Positions 24,882-33,195 of a DNA stretch of 34,297 nucleotides are shown one piece after another. A program made the position numbers and the translations under genes. The stretch lies in assembly GCA_003141815.1 (NCBI GenBank), contig PLNQ01000096.1, forward strand, positions 16,396-50,692, in the 5' to 3' direction. Every line of letters starts with the position of its first letter. Position 1 is the stretch's first letter. A model generated the notes under the pieces. That model was not told the DNA's origin, did no database searches, and was given only the letters and a program-made list of their open reading frames with translations. This DNA comes from Acidimicrobiaceae bacterium. Its GTDB lineage: Bacteria > Actinomycetota > Acidimicrobiia > Acidimicrobiales > RAAP-2.

Positions 24882-25487
24882 CTAGCCGGAGACGAGTACT
24901 CGTTCCGCTTCAACGTGAATGGCGAGTTCCTTGTCCAGAGGGGTACGTCGCGCGTGCCAGAGGCCGAGGGCAACCAACAGTGCCATCAGTCCAGCCAGGA
25001 CGAACGAAGCAACAGCGGCCCAGAACGCGATCAGTCCAAACTCGGAGAAGGCGTACGCCTCGAGCAAGAGGCCTCGCAGCGTGGTGCCTTGAAACGATGT
25101 CTGGACTTCGGCGGCTAACGCCGTGTTCGATGGGTTAGCCCGTGAGGCTGCGCTGACTTTGGAGTACACACCGCCGTAGGGCATTTGGGAAAGGTGCACC
25201 GCGATGAAGTGGTCGGCGTACGCTTGGGCCTGTGCGCCGGTAGTCAGTGGCATGCCCGCGTACTGCGCTAGGTAGGGAATCATCGCCGGCGTGATTTCAG
25301 TTCCGGCCTTCGCATTCGCAAAGGCCGCCTTTGACGGAAACGTGATGGCTTGGCGCGCCAACTGACTGCTCACACTCGAGGTGGTGAAGTTATAGCCGTA
25401 CGTCAAAAGGCCGCCGGCCACAAGAAGTGCCACCACTATCAAGAGTCCGCCCACGCTGGCGAGGACGTCAAACATTTTGCGTTGCAT
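24882..25487 (-). CDS. Two-helix membrane protein of unknown function
   Basis: 201 residues from ATG 25487, which has an excellent ribosome site (AAAGGAGAG). One helix lies near the N-terminus (LASVGGLLIVVALLVAGGLL) and one near the C-terminus (FWAAVASFVLAGLMALLVAL). The loop of about 120 residues between them is probably outside and contains TFPSKAAFANAKAG and QAQAYADHFIAVHL. The family resembles actinobacterial hypothetical proteins often found in DosR-type regulons, but I cannot name it. Two DosR-like boxes lie 63-98 bases upstream, with a plausible -10 (AACACT, 25525-25520). Confidence 0.8.
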   Translation of the reverse strand: MQRKMFDVLASVGGLLIVVALLVAGGLLTYGYNFTTSSVSSQLARQAITFPSKAAFANAKAGTEITPAMIPYLAQYAGMPLTTGAQAQAYADHFIAVHLSQMPYGGVYSKVSAASRANPSNTALAAEVQTSFQGTTLRGLLLEAYAFSEFGLIAFWAAVASFVLAGLMALLVALGLWHARRTPLDKELAIHVEAERVLVSG

Positions 25488-25549
25488 TAGTTTCTCTCCT
25501 TTAAAGAAATCCCCCATTCAGTGTTGACCAACAACCCGCCAGCGAAATA

Positions 25550-25563
25550 GGGGCGAACGTCAC
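25550..25563. promoter_or_regulatory. DosR-like box (upstream copy)
   Basis: GGGGC-GAAC-GTCAC fits the DosR/DevR half-site pattern GGGAC-N4-GTCCC at 8 of 10 positions. It lies exactly 22 bp from the better box at 25572. Relative to the -10 proposed for the membrane gene it would be centred near -43. Confidence 0.55.
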
Positions 25564-25571
25564 CACTAGTG

Positions 25572-25585
25572 GGGACCTTCGTCCC
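25572..25585. promoter_or_regulatory. DosR-like box (perfect palindrome)
   Basis: GGGAC-CTTC-GTCCC is a perfect match to the core of the mycobacterial DosR/DevR operator. It lies between the divergent membrane-protein and alcohol-dehydrogenase genes. A DosR homologue is encoded at 27179-27841. Confidence 0.75.
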
Positions 25586-25742
25586 TATCGACGGGCCCCT
25601 CACCGGAGAGATACTCGCTACATGACCTCATAGACGAGCCGACGAGGGTGCGCAACGTTGGCGGACACGCGCAAGTGTCCACGTCAACCTTCGTTCGCCA
25701 CTCGACGAATCGCTGGATGAGTAACCAAGAAAGAGGCACATC

Positions 25743-26783
25743 ATGAAAGCACTCGTCTACCAAGGACCTGGAATCAAGGCATGGAAGGACGTCCCCGACC
25801 CGACGCTCCAAGCCGACACCGACGTCATTGTTCGCGTTGCCGTCACCACTATTTGCGGGACCGACCTTCACATCTTGAAGGGCGACACGCCAGAAGTTAC
25901 CGATGGTCGGATTCTCGGACACGAGGCCGTAGGTACGGTTGAGCAAGTTGGTTCGGGCGTGAAGACTCTTTCCGTCGGCGATCGGGTGCTCGTGTCGTGC
26001 ATCACGGCGTGCGGATCGTGTCGATTCTGCCGAGAGGGTCGCTACGGACAGTGCCTCGGCGGCGGCGGCTGGATCCTCGGCCACCTCATCGACGGCACCC
26101 AGGCCGAACTGGTTCGCGTACCCTTCGCCGACACGTCGACGTACCCGGTGCCCAAGGGCGTCAGCGACGAGGAGATCCTCATGCTGGCTGACATTCTGCC
26201 GACCGCGTACGAAGTGGGTGTCCTCAACGGCCACGTCCAGCCCGGTGACACCGTGGCCGTCGTCGGCGCCGGACCCATCGGGCTCTCGGCCATCACCGGC
26301 GCCAAGCTCTTCTCGCCAAGCACCATCATTGCCATCGATCTCGCCGACGCGCGCCTCGACGCGGCGAAACTATTCGGCGCGGACGTGACGTTCAACAACA
26401 CCAGCCAGGACGCCGTGGCGTACGTTCACAGTTTGACCAACGGCCTGGGCGTTGACGTGGCGATCGAAGCAGTCGGCGTGCCGGCCTCTTTCGAACTCTG
26501 CACGGCGTTGGTGCGCCCCGGAGGTCACGTGGCCAACATTGGCGTCCACGGAAAGCCCGCGACGTTGCACCTCGAGACGCTGTGGACGCGTGACGTCACG
26601 ATCACGACGGGACTCGTCGACACGTACTCGACGCCTACACTGTTGAAGTTGGTGACGTCGCGCCAAGTTGACGCTTCCCCCTTCGCCACTCATCATTTCG
26701 ACCTCGATGACATCATGACGGCGTACGACGTGTACGCGCGTGCGGCCGACACCGGCGCCATCAAGGTCGTCTTGGCTCGATAA
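25743..26783 (+). CDS. Zinc-dependent alcohol dehydrogenase
   Basis: 346 residues, medium-chain dehydrogenase family. Catalytic zinc ligands are the Cys in TTICGTDLH and the His-Glu in LGHEAVG; structural zinc Cys lie in CITACGSCRFCREGRYGQC. The nucleotide-binding motif is VGAGPIG, and the acidic residue in IIAIDLAD indicates NAD(H). It would interconvert alcohols and aldehydes/ketones, which could serve to re-oxidise NADH at low oxygen. The start is supported by AAAGAGG 6 bases upstream. The two DosR-like boxes lie about 160-190 bases upstream. Confidence 0.92.
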   Translation: MKALVYQGPGIKAWKDVPDPTLQADTDVIVRVAVTTICGTDLHILKGDTPEVTDGRILGHEAVGTVEQVGSGVKTLSVGDRVLVSCITACGSCRFCREGRYGQCLGGGGWILGHLIDGTQAELVRVPFADTSTYPVPKGVSDEEILMLADILPTAYEVGVLNGHVQPGDTVAVVGAGPIGLSAITGAKLFSPSTIIAIDLADARLDAAKLFGADVTFNNTSQDAVAYVHSLTNGLGVDVAIEAVGVPASFELCTALVRPGGHVANIGVHGKPATLHLETLWTRDVTITTGLVDTYSTPTLLKLVTSRQVDASPFATHHFDLDDIMTAYDVYARAADTGAIKVVLAR

Positions 26784-26828
26784 GTGGCGCGACAAACTGT
26801 TCCACCAACGAAGGACGGCGGTGACCAG

Positions 26829-27182
26829 ATGGACTGGAAGAGGCAAGAGCGCAGTTCCAGCGCCTCCATGTACGCCGACCTCTTGACCAACGCCGTCGAG
26901 AGCTGGGACGGAGAACTGAGCGCCGAGGCTCTTTTCGACCACGTGCTGGCGTGCCGTGTCGCGATGCTCAGCGCGACACCGTCGCCCGGGGACGAGGCTT
27001 ATCTCACGCTCGCGAAGGAGATCGCCTACGACCGCGCCTTGATCAAACTCTGCGCGACGCACGGCATTGACGCCCGGGCCGTGGACTTCGCGCACCCGGG
27101 CGAGGAACGAAGTCGCCTCGAACGCGCGCTCACCAATCACGGCGTCAACCTCACGGAACTGTCGCGAGAACGTCCCCTTTAA
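26829..27182 (+). CDS. Small hypothetical protein in operon with alcohol dehydrogenase
   Basis: 117 residues from ATG 26829 (GGTGA 5 bases upstream); an in-frame GTG at 26784 is also possible. It is helical and soluble (AEALFDHVLACRVAMLS, AYLTLAKEIAYDRALIKLCATHGI) and of no family I recognise. It follows the dehydrogenase by 45 bases, so it is probably co-transcribed. Its TAA overlaps the TAA of the opposing dosR-like gene in the shared TTAA. Confidence 0.7.
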   Translation: MDWKRQERSSSASMYADLLTNAVESWDGELSAEALFDHVLACRVAMLSATPSPGDEAYLTLAKEIAYDRALIKLCATHGIDARAVDFAHPGEERSRLERALTNHGVNLTELSRERPL

Positions 27183-27841
27183 CCTGACGTCGCCGAGGAC
27201 CCCAGGGTGTCGCCTTTGAGTCTCGTGGCGAAGATGGCTGCTTCGGTCCGATTGTTCATGTCGAGTTTGGTCAACAGCCCCGTCATGTAGTTCTTGACGG
27301 TCTTCTCCGAGAGGAACATCGCCTCCGCGATCTGACGATTGGTCAAACCCTGCGCGATGAAGTCCAAGAGACGGCGTTCTTGGGGCGAGAGCAGACTGAG
27401 CGCGACGGACGCCTGCGGTGGATTAGCAATTCGTTCGACCACCCGAGCCACCGCCCGTGCGTCCATCAACGACGCGCCACCAGCCACCTTCTTCACGTCA
27501 TCAATTAAGTCCCGTGCTTTGATCTGTTTGAGCACGTAGCCCGCGGCCCCGGCCATCACGCTGGCGTAGAGCGCCTCATCGTCCGCGAAACTGGTCAACA
27601 TCAGACAGGTGATCTCGGGGTGGGTGGAGCGGATCTCACGGCAGACCTCGATCCCGCTGCCGTCCTCTAAGCGCACGTCCAGAATCGCGACGTCGGGTTT
27701 TGCCAAGGGGATGCGCGTGAAGGCTTCCGCCACCGTCGCCGCTTGGCCCACGACTTCGATGTCCTCGTCACTTTCGAGAAAGTTGCAGATACCTTCACGC
27801 ACCATCTCGTGATCGTCGAGGAGGAAGACCCGTATCGGCAT
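27179..27841 (-). CDS. dosR: DosR/DevR-like response regulator
   Basis: A 220-residue NarL/FixJ-family regulator. The receiver domain has Asp9-Asp10, phospho-acceptor Asp55 (AILDVRLEDG), Thr83 and Lys105, one residue off the M. tuberculosis DosR numbering. The C-terminal helix-turn-helix reads GLTNRQIAEAMFLSEKTVKNYM, where the KTVKN residues are those that contact DNA in DosR. The ending KLDMNNRTEAAIFATRL is also DosR-like. I chose ATG 27841; ATG 27850 is possible. It is divergent from the sensor kinase gene, with 76 bases between. Likely targets are the boxes at 25550-25585. The orthology claim rests on motif agreement. Confidence 0.88.
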   Translation of the reverse strand: MPIRVFLLDDHEMVREGICNFLESDEDIEVVGQAATVAEAFTRIPLAKPDVAILDVRLEDGSGIEVCREIRSTHPEITCLMLTSFADDEALYASVMAGAAGYVLKQIKARDLIDDVKKVAGGASLMDARAVARVVERIANPPQASVALSLLSPQERRLLDFIAQGLTNRQIAEAMFLSEKTVKNYMTGLLTKLDMNNRTEAAIFATRLKGDTLGSSATSG

Positions 27842-27917
27842 AGTACCCATTGTGTCAGTGTTCAGCCCCGGGCTCCGTCGTTCGAGCGATACGGGGGCGG
27901 CCGTAGGGCAAACACAG

Positions 27918-29063
27918 ATGAGTACCATCAGAGCGGTGCCCTACAACAAGATCGACGACTCGGCGAAGCTCCGTCGCCTCCTCGACGCCGTACTCATGAT
28001 CGAAGCGGATATCGAACTCTCCGTATTGTTGCGTCACTTCGTCGAAGAGGCGTGTGCTCTGGTGGACGCTCGCTACGGCGCCCTCGGGGTACTCAACGAA
28101 GCTCGCACCGGACTCGACCAGTTCTTGACCGTCGGGCTCTCGGAAAGTGAAGAATCCCTCATTGGCCATCGGCCCACCGGCCGAGGAGTCCTCGGACTGC
28201 TCATTACCGAACCGACACCGCTACGCCTCGACGACCTCGCGCTCCACCCTGACAGTTACGGGGTCCCGCCCCACCATCCGCCGATGAAATCCTTTCTCGG
28301 GGTTCCGGTACGCGTACGCAGTGAGGTCTACGGAAATCTGTACTTGACCGACAAGGTGGGGGCGCCGGAATTCAGCGAGGACGACGAAGACCTGGCCGAA
28401 GCCTTGGCCCAGGCCGCGGGTATCGCCATTGAGAACAACCGTCTGCACGACCGGGTACGAATGCTGAGCGTGTCGGACGACCGCGACCGCATCGCTCGAG
28501 ACTTACACGACCACGTCATACAGCGCGTCTTCGCCGTCGGAATGAGACTCCAGGAAGCAGCGCGACTTCGAGACGTGGATCAAGTCGTGGCCCGAGTCGA
28601 CAAGGCCGTTGACGATCTCGACGTCACGATGAGCGAGATTCGCACCGCCATCTACGAACTCGGCGCGAGCGCCTTACCGGGTGGCCTTCGCCGCGGGGTC
28701 CTCGAGATCGCCACGGAGCTCGCCCCGATGCTTGGAGCTCGAGCCGACGTCGTCTTTCACGGTCCGGTGGACAACGTTGTTCCCCAACGCACGGCGGACA
28801 ACGTCCTCGCCGTTGTTCGTGAGGCGCTCACCAACGCGGGAAAACACGCCCACGCGACGCGCTTCGGTGTCACGCTCAGCGTTACTGACGAGGTGACCCT
28901 TCAAGTCGTCGACAACGGCGTAGGAATCGAGACGCCACACGTCGGCAAGACGGGACTGGGACTCGTCAATCTACGAAAGCGCGCCGAGAAGCTTCACGGC
29001 GTCTTCGTAATCGAACCACTGGAGTCCGGCGGGACTCGGGTGACGTGGAGCGTTCCGGTCTGA
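27918..29063 (+). CDS. dosS: DosS/DevS-like sensor histidine kinase with one GAF domain
   Basis: 381 residues from ATG 27918. One GAF domain (about 20-175) matches the haem-binding first GAF of mycobacterial DosS: ALVDARYGALGVL, GVPPHHPPMKSFLGVPVR and YGNLYLTDK. His120, just before PPM, corresponds to the haem-ligating His. A HisKA_3 domain follows (DRDRIARDLHDHVIQRVF, phospho-acceptor His197), then an ATPase domain (NAGKHAHAT, DNGVGIE, GLGLVNLRKRAEKL). Mycobacterial DosS/DosT have two GAF domains, and the second is absent here. It should sense O2, NO, CO or redox state and phosphorylate the DosR-like protein. Confidence 0.88.
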   Translation: MSTIRAVPYNKIDDSAKLRRLLDAVLMIEADIELSVLLRHFVEEACALVDARYGALGVLNEARTGLDQFLTVGLSESEESLIGHRPTGRGVLGLLITEPTPLRLDDLALHPDSYGVPPHHPPMKSFLGVPVRVRSEVYGNLYLTDKVGAPEFSEDDEDLAEALAQAAGIAIENNRLHDRVRMLSVSDDRDRIARDLHDHVIQRVFAVGMRLQEAARLRDVDQVVARVDKAVDDLDVTMSEIRTAIYELGASALPGGLRRGVLEIATELAPMLGARADVVFHGPVDNVVPQRTADNVLAVVREALTNAGKHAHATRFGVTLSVTDEVTLQVVDNGVGIETPHVGKTGLGLVNLRKRAEKLHGVFVIEPLESGGTRVTWSVPV

Positions 29064-29112
29064 CGATGTACGAACACACTCGGTGACGAGATCGACGTCG
29101 GCGCGTGGAGCG

Positions 29113-29802
29113 TTATCTCGACGTCTGCATTAGCGCGAGCGGCGCAGCGCCGACACCGATGCTGATGACTGGATGATCCGCCGGAAGCAGCCATCGCATC
29201 ACGCGATTCAACTCGTTCTCGGGGATGGCCACGCAACCCTCAGTTGGCGCACCATAACTGACGTGGAGGAAAAATCCACTTCCCGCCCCCTTGACGACGG
29301 GGTTCGTGTTGTAGTTGATGACCACCGCGTGCGCGTAGGCGTAACCCGCGTCGTACAAGTTCTCGGAGTCCCCACCGGGCGATACGGGACTCGACACGTG
29401 ATGGTTGTAGAGCCGCGTCGCGGGGTTCTCGTCCCACCAATCATTGATGCCCGCTTGAAAGTATGGCAGTCTCGTTCCGTTGTTTGGCTGGTTACCAAAG
29501 GCTTGCGTCAGCGTGAAGATCCCGTCGGGTGTTCTCCCGAGACCTTCCCTCGTGGGGCCAACTCCGCTTTCTCCCACGAACGCGATGAAGGGTCCGAACA
29601 CCTGGACGTAGCGACCATTGCTCTCGAGTTGCCACGTTCGTAGAACTGCCGTCTCCGAGTGAGCCGTCGTTGCTTGGACCGTGATGACCTGGCCGGGTAT
29701 CGACGCGTCGGCGCGTGACGACGACGCCGTGACGTACGCGCCCGTCGCGACCACGAGGGCGATTCCGATGGTGATGTTCTTAGTGCAGGCCAAACGATTC
29801 AT
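29113..29802 (-). CDS. Secreted L,D-transpeptidase (YkuD-like)
   Basis: 229 residues with an N-terminal signal peptide (ITIGIALVVATGAYVTASSS). The catalytic motif is FFLHVSYGAPTEGCVAIPENEL: His, then (T)EGC with the nucleophilic Cys, matching the HxnSxGC pattern of L,D-transpeptidases. GRTPDGIFTLTQAFG is the usual strand before it. These enzymes cross-link peptidoglycan at meso-Dap 3-3 bonds or attach proteins to it. It converges on the sensor kinase gene. Confidence 0.85.
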   Translation of the reverse strand: MNRLACTKNITIGIALVVATGAYVTASSSRADASIPGQVITVQATTAHSETAVLRTWQLESNGRYVQVFGPFIAFVGESGVGPTREGLGRTPDGIFTLTQAFGNQPNNGTRLPYFQAGINDWWDENPATRLYNHHVSSPVSPGGDSENLYDAGYAYAHAVVINYNTNPVVKGAGSGFFLHVSYGAPTEGCVAIPENELNRVMRWLLPADHPVISIGVGAAPLALMQTSR

Positions 29803-29836
29803 CGGCGTCGCCCGAATACGTGAAGGCCCCGGCGCC

Positions 29837-30517
29837 TCAATGGTCCAGCAGGGCTTTCACGTGGGCCACCGTCGAATCAACGAAAGGCCACGGTGCGTTA
29901 CCTTCGTTAATCAGCAGTCCAAACTCGGTGCAGCACAGTCCGACGACGTCGCCACCACGCGTACGACAGTCATCGGCGATTTCCAAAAACGCACGACGTG
30001 AGGCGTCCGAGACGATGCCTTGTGTTAGTTCGTCGAAGATTATTGATTGGAGAATGTCGATTTGACCAGCAACGGGCTTGACAACCTTCACACCTGCGCG
30101 TTCGAGGTGCGACGAGAAGAAGTCAGTCTCCATGACGTACTTCGTTCCTAACAGTGCCATCGACGAGGCGCCGAGTGCCTTTACCTCGCGCGCCAGAGCG
30201 TCTCGAATATCGACGACCGGAATCGAGACAGCCTTCGCGACGTCGTCGAAGTTCTTGTGCATCGTGTTCGCACCAATTGCGAGCACCGTCGCACCACCTG
30301 ATTCCAGACGCCTCGCGGCGTCGGCGAGAATCTCACCAAGGGTCGTCCAGTCCCCTTTTTGCTGGTACGCCACGATCTCACTGAAGTCGAGAGAGTCGAT
30401 GAGTAGCGCGGGCTGTTTCCACGCTCCAAACTGTTTCGCGGTCATCGTGTTCAACAGTGTGTAGTACGACGACGTCGACTCCCACGAAATACCTCCGATG
30501 AGGCCAATTCTCTTCAT
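29837..30517 (-). CDS. Aspartate/glutamate racemase family protein, first catalytic Cys replaced
   Basis: 226 residues from ATG 30517 (MKRIGLIGGISWEST). The fold motifs are typical, including the second catalytic site GLCCTEFGLLI. At the first site the usual (C/T)NT is ANT (IGANTMHK), so the residue that acts as one acid/base is Ala. YgeA-type relatives use Thr there. It may have lost racemase activity or work as a one-base enzyme. TAGGGT 8 bases before the ATG is a possible -10 box of a leaderless transcript. Confidence 0.82.
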   Translation of the reverse strand: MKRIGLIGGISWESTSSYYTLLNTMTAKQFGAWKQPALLIDSLDFSEIVAYQQKGDWTTLGEILADAARRLESGGATVLAIGANTMHKNFDDVAKAVSIPVVDIRDALAREVKALGASSMALLGTKYVMETDFFSSHLERAGVKVVKPVAGQIDILQSIIFDELTQGIVSDASRRAFLEIADDCRTRGGDVVGLCCTEFGLLINEGNAPWPFVDSTVAHVKALLDH

Positions 30518-30701
30518 GCCCAACAACCCTACCGAGCGTCGCACCGAACTAGTCCACGTTCGGGCGCTAACAAGACGACTGCTTCATTTGTCGAACGTCG
30601 CCGTCGTGACGCCGCAACGCATCGCGGGGAGTCCGAGTGTCGGCGACGTGCCGAGAAGTTCGATGTGAGGAAACGACTATTCGTAGTTGAGCGACGAGGC
30701 G

Positions 30702-31361
30702 TTACGCGTAACTACTAAGGACGGTCACGCCCGACGCATTGACGACGCGAATACCGGTAATCTGTTTCATCGAAACGGCGCAGGCCATCGTGGCATTCAT
30801 GACGTTCCCCTTGACGCTGCGATATGTCCCCGCGGTCCACCAGGTTCCCTTGGCAGTCTCCATCGACACTGTGTAGACCTCGCCACCGGGCAGGCCCTGT
30901 TCGCGAAGATCGAGCGACGTGCCCCAGTTGCGTTCTATCAAGACGGCGTTGGCGGTCGCCGACGAGACGCCCCACAGCGCGAGCGTCCGTTCCACGGGTT
31001 TCGTGGGTGCCGAACCACCCGAAAAGACGATCACCACTATCAACGCCGCCGCGAGCGCGCCGACGACACCAATGCCTGCAGCCCTCACTCGTTGGCGGCG
31101 TCGCTGTCTTTGGGCACCACTGCGCAAATCGCCGAGCACCCTGTTCGTCAAGCCACTCGGCACCGACGCCGTCGGTTCAACGGTGGAAGGCTCAACGAGC
31201 TGCAACATGGACAATGTCATCGCCAACTCGCTCGCGGCGTTGCGGCACTCGACGCAGCCCTCGAGGTGCGCGAGAAGTCCCGTCGTCTCGTCGATCGAAA
31301 GATCGCCGAAGACGTGCATCGCGATGAGCTCGTGCCATTGCTCACATCCCCGAACCGTCAT
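30702..31361 (-). CDS. Zinc-finger anti-sigma factor
   Basis: 219 residues. The N-terminal ZAS/zf-HC2 motif is HLEGCVECR with upstream His (ELIAMHVFGDLS). One membrane helix (AGIGVVGALAAALIVVIVF) is followed by an outer beta-rich domain (LREQGLPGGEVYTVSME, TWWTAGTYRSV). It should hold the ECF sigma factor inactive at the membrane. The ATG overlaps the sigma stop (ATGA), so the two are made in a coupled ratio. Confidence 0.88.
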   Translation of the reverse strand: MTVRGCEQWHELIAMHVFGDLSIDETTGLLAHLEGCVECRNAASELAMTLSMLQLVEPSTVEPTASVPSGLTNRVLGDLRSGAQRQRRRQRVRAAGIGVVGALAAALIVVIVFSGGSAPTKPVERTLALWGVSSATANAVLIERNWGTSLDLREQGLPGGEVYTVSMETAKGTWWTAGTYRSVKGNVMNATMACAVSMKQITGIRVVNASGVTVLSSYA

Positions 31362-31897
31362 TGGTCCCACCCCGCCTCTTCCATCAGGAGTCGCAACATG
31401 CGTAGCGCGTAGAACGCACGGCTTCGAACGGTTCCCTCGGCCAGTCCGAAGAGTTCGGCGACTTCTTTGCCGCTTCGACCATTGAAGTAGAGCTCGGTGA
31501 CGACCATTCGATGCTCAGGGTCCAACCGCTTGAGGGCCGATTCCATCTGCCAACCGAGCATGGCCTTTTCGATGTGATCTTCGCTGGAGGGATCGTTTCC
31601 TTGGTCGAGTGGGAACGTCTTGTTCTTCACCTGACGAGTGCTGACGTCAAGAATCACTCGACGTTCAATGGTGAAAAGCCAGGTCTGCAGCGAGCCGAGT
31701 GTCGCGTCGAATCGAGACCTCGAGCGCCAGGCTCTCGAAAACGTCTCTTGCACCGCGTCGTCGGCGTTCTCTGGAGATTTCAGTGATCGACGGGCAAAGC
31801 CGTACAACTCGCCACCGTGGGTGAGGAACGCCTCTCGCAAGCTCGTTTCGTCTACAACCTCGGGACCGCCTTCGCGATCCGTCCTCTTCCACACCAT
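31358..31897 (-). CDS. ECF-type RNA polymerase sigma factor
   Basis: About 179 residues if it starts at ATG 31897; an upstream ATG at 31975 adds 26 residues that are not conserved-looking. Region 2 is FARRSLKSPENADDAVQETFSRAW and TWLFTIERRVILD. Region 4 is DPEHRMVVTELYFNGRSGKEVAELFGLAEGTVRSR. It directs transcription of a stress or envelope regulon. It lies between a COG4315 gene and its anti-sigma factor, so it is probably autoregulated from upstream of 32566. Confidence 0.87.
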   Translation of the reverse strand: MVWKRTDREGGPEVVDETSLREAFLTHGGELYGFARRSLKSPENADDAVQETFSRAWRSRSRFDATLGSLQTWLFTIERRVILDVSTRQVKNKTFPLDQGNDPSSEDHIEKAMLGWQMESALKRLDPEHRMVVTELYFNGRSGKEVAELFGLAEGTVRSRAFYALRMLRLLMEEAGWDQ

Positions 31898-32008
31898 TCG
31901 ATCACGGTGTTCACCCGCCACTTTTGTCGTGCCTAGCCGTGTCGAATGGCTGGAGGAGGGGAGTCGCCGCACCATTCTCAGGTGTGAGTTTGGGTCGCGT
32001 GGACATAC

Positions 32009-32566
32009 TTAGTAGGTATACCCGCCTCCGCCCGTGGTCGTTGTCGTCGACGAAACGGACTTTGGGTAAGGGGTGGTGCCAGCCGAGCTCGCCTTCGCTT
32101 TCACGAGAGTCCAAGTGCCGCCGAAAGCGGTAATGCCTTCGCCGTTCGACTGCAGTTTCCCGCTGTCACCCTGAAACGTGTAGACCGGGAACGAGTTGAA
32201 CGTAATTTGCTTCATCGTCTTACTGCGAGAGACGAAGCCAATCGTCCCCTTCACGCCAGCGCCGAGCGACACTTTTGTCACCGACTTCTTGACGAGCAAG
32301 GGCGGCCACGTGGGCGTGCAAGCTGCCGTACACTTAATCTTTGCGCCCTTTTCTACGGTCAATAGGTACAGCGACCGTGAAGAGTTGTTGACCAACGCAC
32401 CCGGAAATCCCGACACGTTGGCCGACTTCAGCACCGGCGACGTCGCGCCAGAGACGCTCACCATCGGCGCGAGTAAAACAACACTCGCGGCGACGACTGC
32501 GACACCGTATCGAGACCCCCGGAAACGCCACGCGCCTCGCTGTAGATTCGTCCCTGGTTTGGCCAT
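32009..32566 (-). CDS. Secreted COG4315 repeat-domain protein
   Basis: 185 residues with a signal peptide (VAVVAASVVLLAPMVSVSGA). NNSSRSLYLLTVEKG, CTAACTPTWPPLLV and FPVYTFQGDSGKLQSNGEG are the two halves of the COG4315 'Yx(F/W/Y)xxD' secreted-protein family. The tail is Thr/Gly-rich. Function is unknown; relatives are often part of envelope-stress sigma regulons. The ATG has a strong ribosome site (AAGGAGT). It is first gene of the run with the ECF pair. Confidence 0.82.
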   Translation of the reverse strand: MAKPGTNLQRGAWRFRGSRYGVAVVAASVVLLAPMVSVSGATSPVLKSANVSGFPGALVNNSSRSLYLLTVEKGAKIKCTAACTPTWPPLLVKKSVTKVSLGAGVKGTIGFVSRSKTMKQITFNSFPVYTFQGDSGKLQSNGEGITAFGGTWTLVKAKASSAGTTPYPKSVSSTTTTTGGGGYTY

Positions 32567-32730
32567 GCGATGACTCCTTCGCTTGGGGCACTGTCAACCA
32601 ACAGCGTCATATCAATGAATACCGTTGAGTCGGTCCAGATGTTCACGGAAGATGGAACAACTTTGAAATGAACCGCTTCAGCGGTACATCAACGGCCTTT
32701 CGGCGCTTCACTCCCCGAGGGAGCACCCGA

Positions 32731-33105
32731 CTACGTGTCCGTCGGCGAGGCTACAAAATGTGGGTTGAAGATGAAGCCGACAATCGATCCATCAGGAGTT
32801 TTCACGGTCGCCGTGATGATGCCGTCACCGACGTCCGTCGGGGGACCGTGTTCAGAAGCTCCCGCCGTAAGGGCAGCCACTACCGCGCCGGCAACGTCAT
32901 CGACTCCCCAGTACGTAAGGGCGCCCGAGGCTGGATCCGCGTCGGGAAGAAGTCCGAGTTCGTAGCCACCGGGGCTGAATCCAACGTAGAACGGCTTGTC
33001 GAAGTAGGGCTCCATGCCAAGGAACTCCGTCCACCACGACCTTGCCGCCGCTAGGTCGGGTGCCGGGTAGATGACGGTTCGAAGTCCAAGTAAACGTGTG
33101 CTCAT
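32731..33105 (-). CDS. VOC family (glyoxalase/bleomycin-resistance-like) protein
   Basis: 124 residues from ATG 33105. The two beta-alpha-beta-beta-beta halves are visible: LRTVIYPAPDLAAARSWWTE, PFYVGFSPGGYELGLLPD, then YWGVDDVAGAVVAAL and TVKTPDGSIVGFIFNPHF. Typical metal-ligand positions are not all obvious, so it may be a binding protein or a small dioxygenase/isomerase. A longer open frame to 33270 runs through the upstream intergenic region and is unlikely. Confidence 0.82.
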   Translation of the reverse strand: MSTRLLGLRTVIYPAPDLAAARSWWTEFLGMEPYFDKPFYVGFSPGGYELGLLPDADPASGALTYWGVDDVAGAVVAALTAGASEHGPPTDVGDGIITATVKTPDGSIVGFIFNPHFVASPTDT

Positions 33106-33183
33106 GGATGTCTGTCTAGCAGCCACATAATGAAAGTGAAAGGGATATTTCGTCGCGCCAGAAGTCCGAAAGGTCACATCGAT

Positions 33184-33189
33184 TAAAAT
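33184..33189 (+). promoter_or_regulatory. -10 box, leaderless start of trhO
   Basis: TAAAAT lies 6 bases before the GTG at 33196. Confidence 0.5.
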
Positions 33190-33195
33190 TGATTC

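Noticed and set aside
26370..27140. Open minus-strand frame of 256 codons across the dehydrogenase and the next gene
   Set aside because: It runs across two plus-strand genes, and its translation has no family features.
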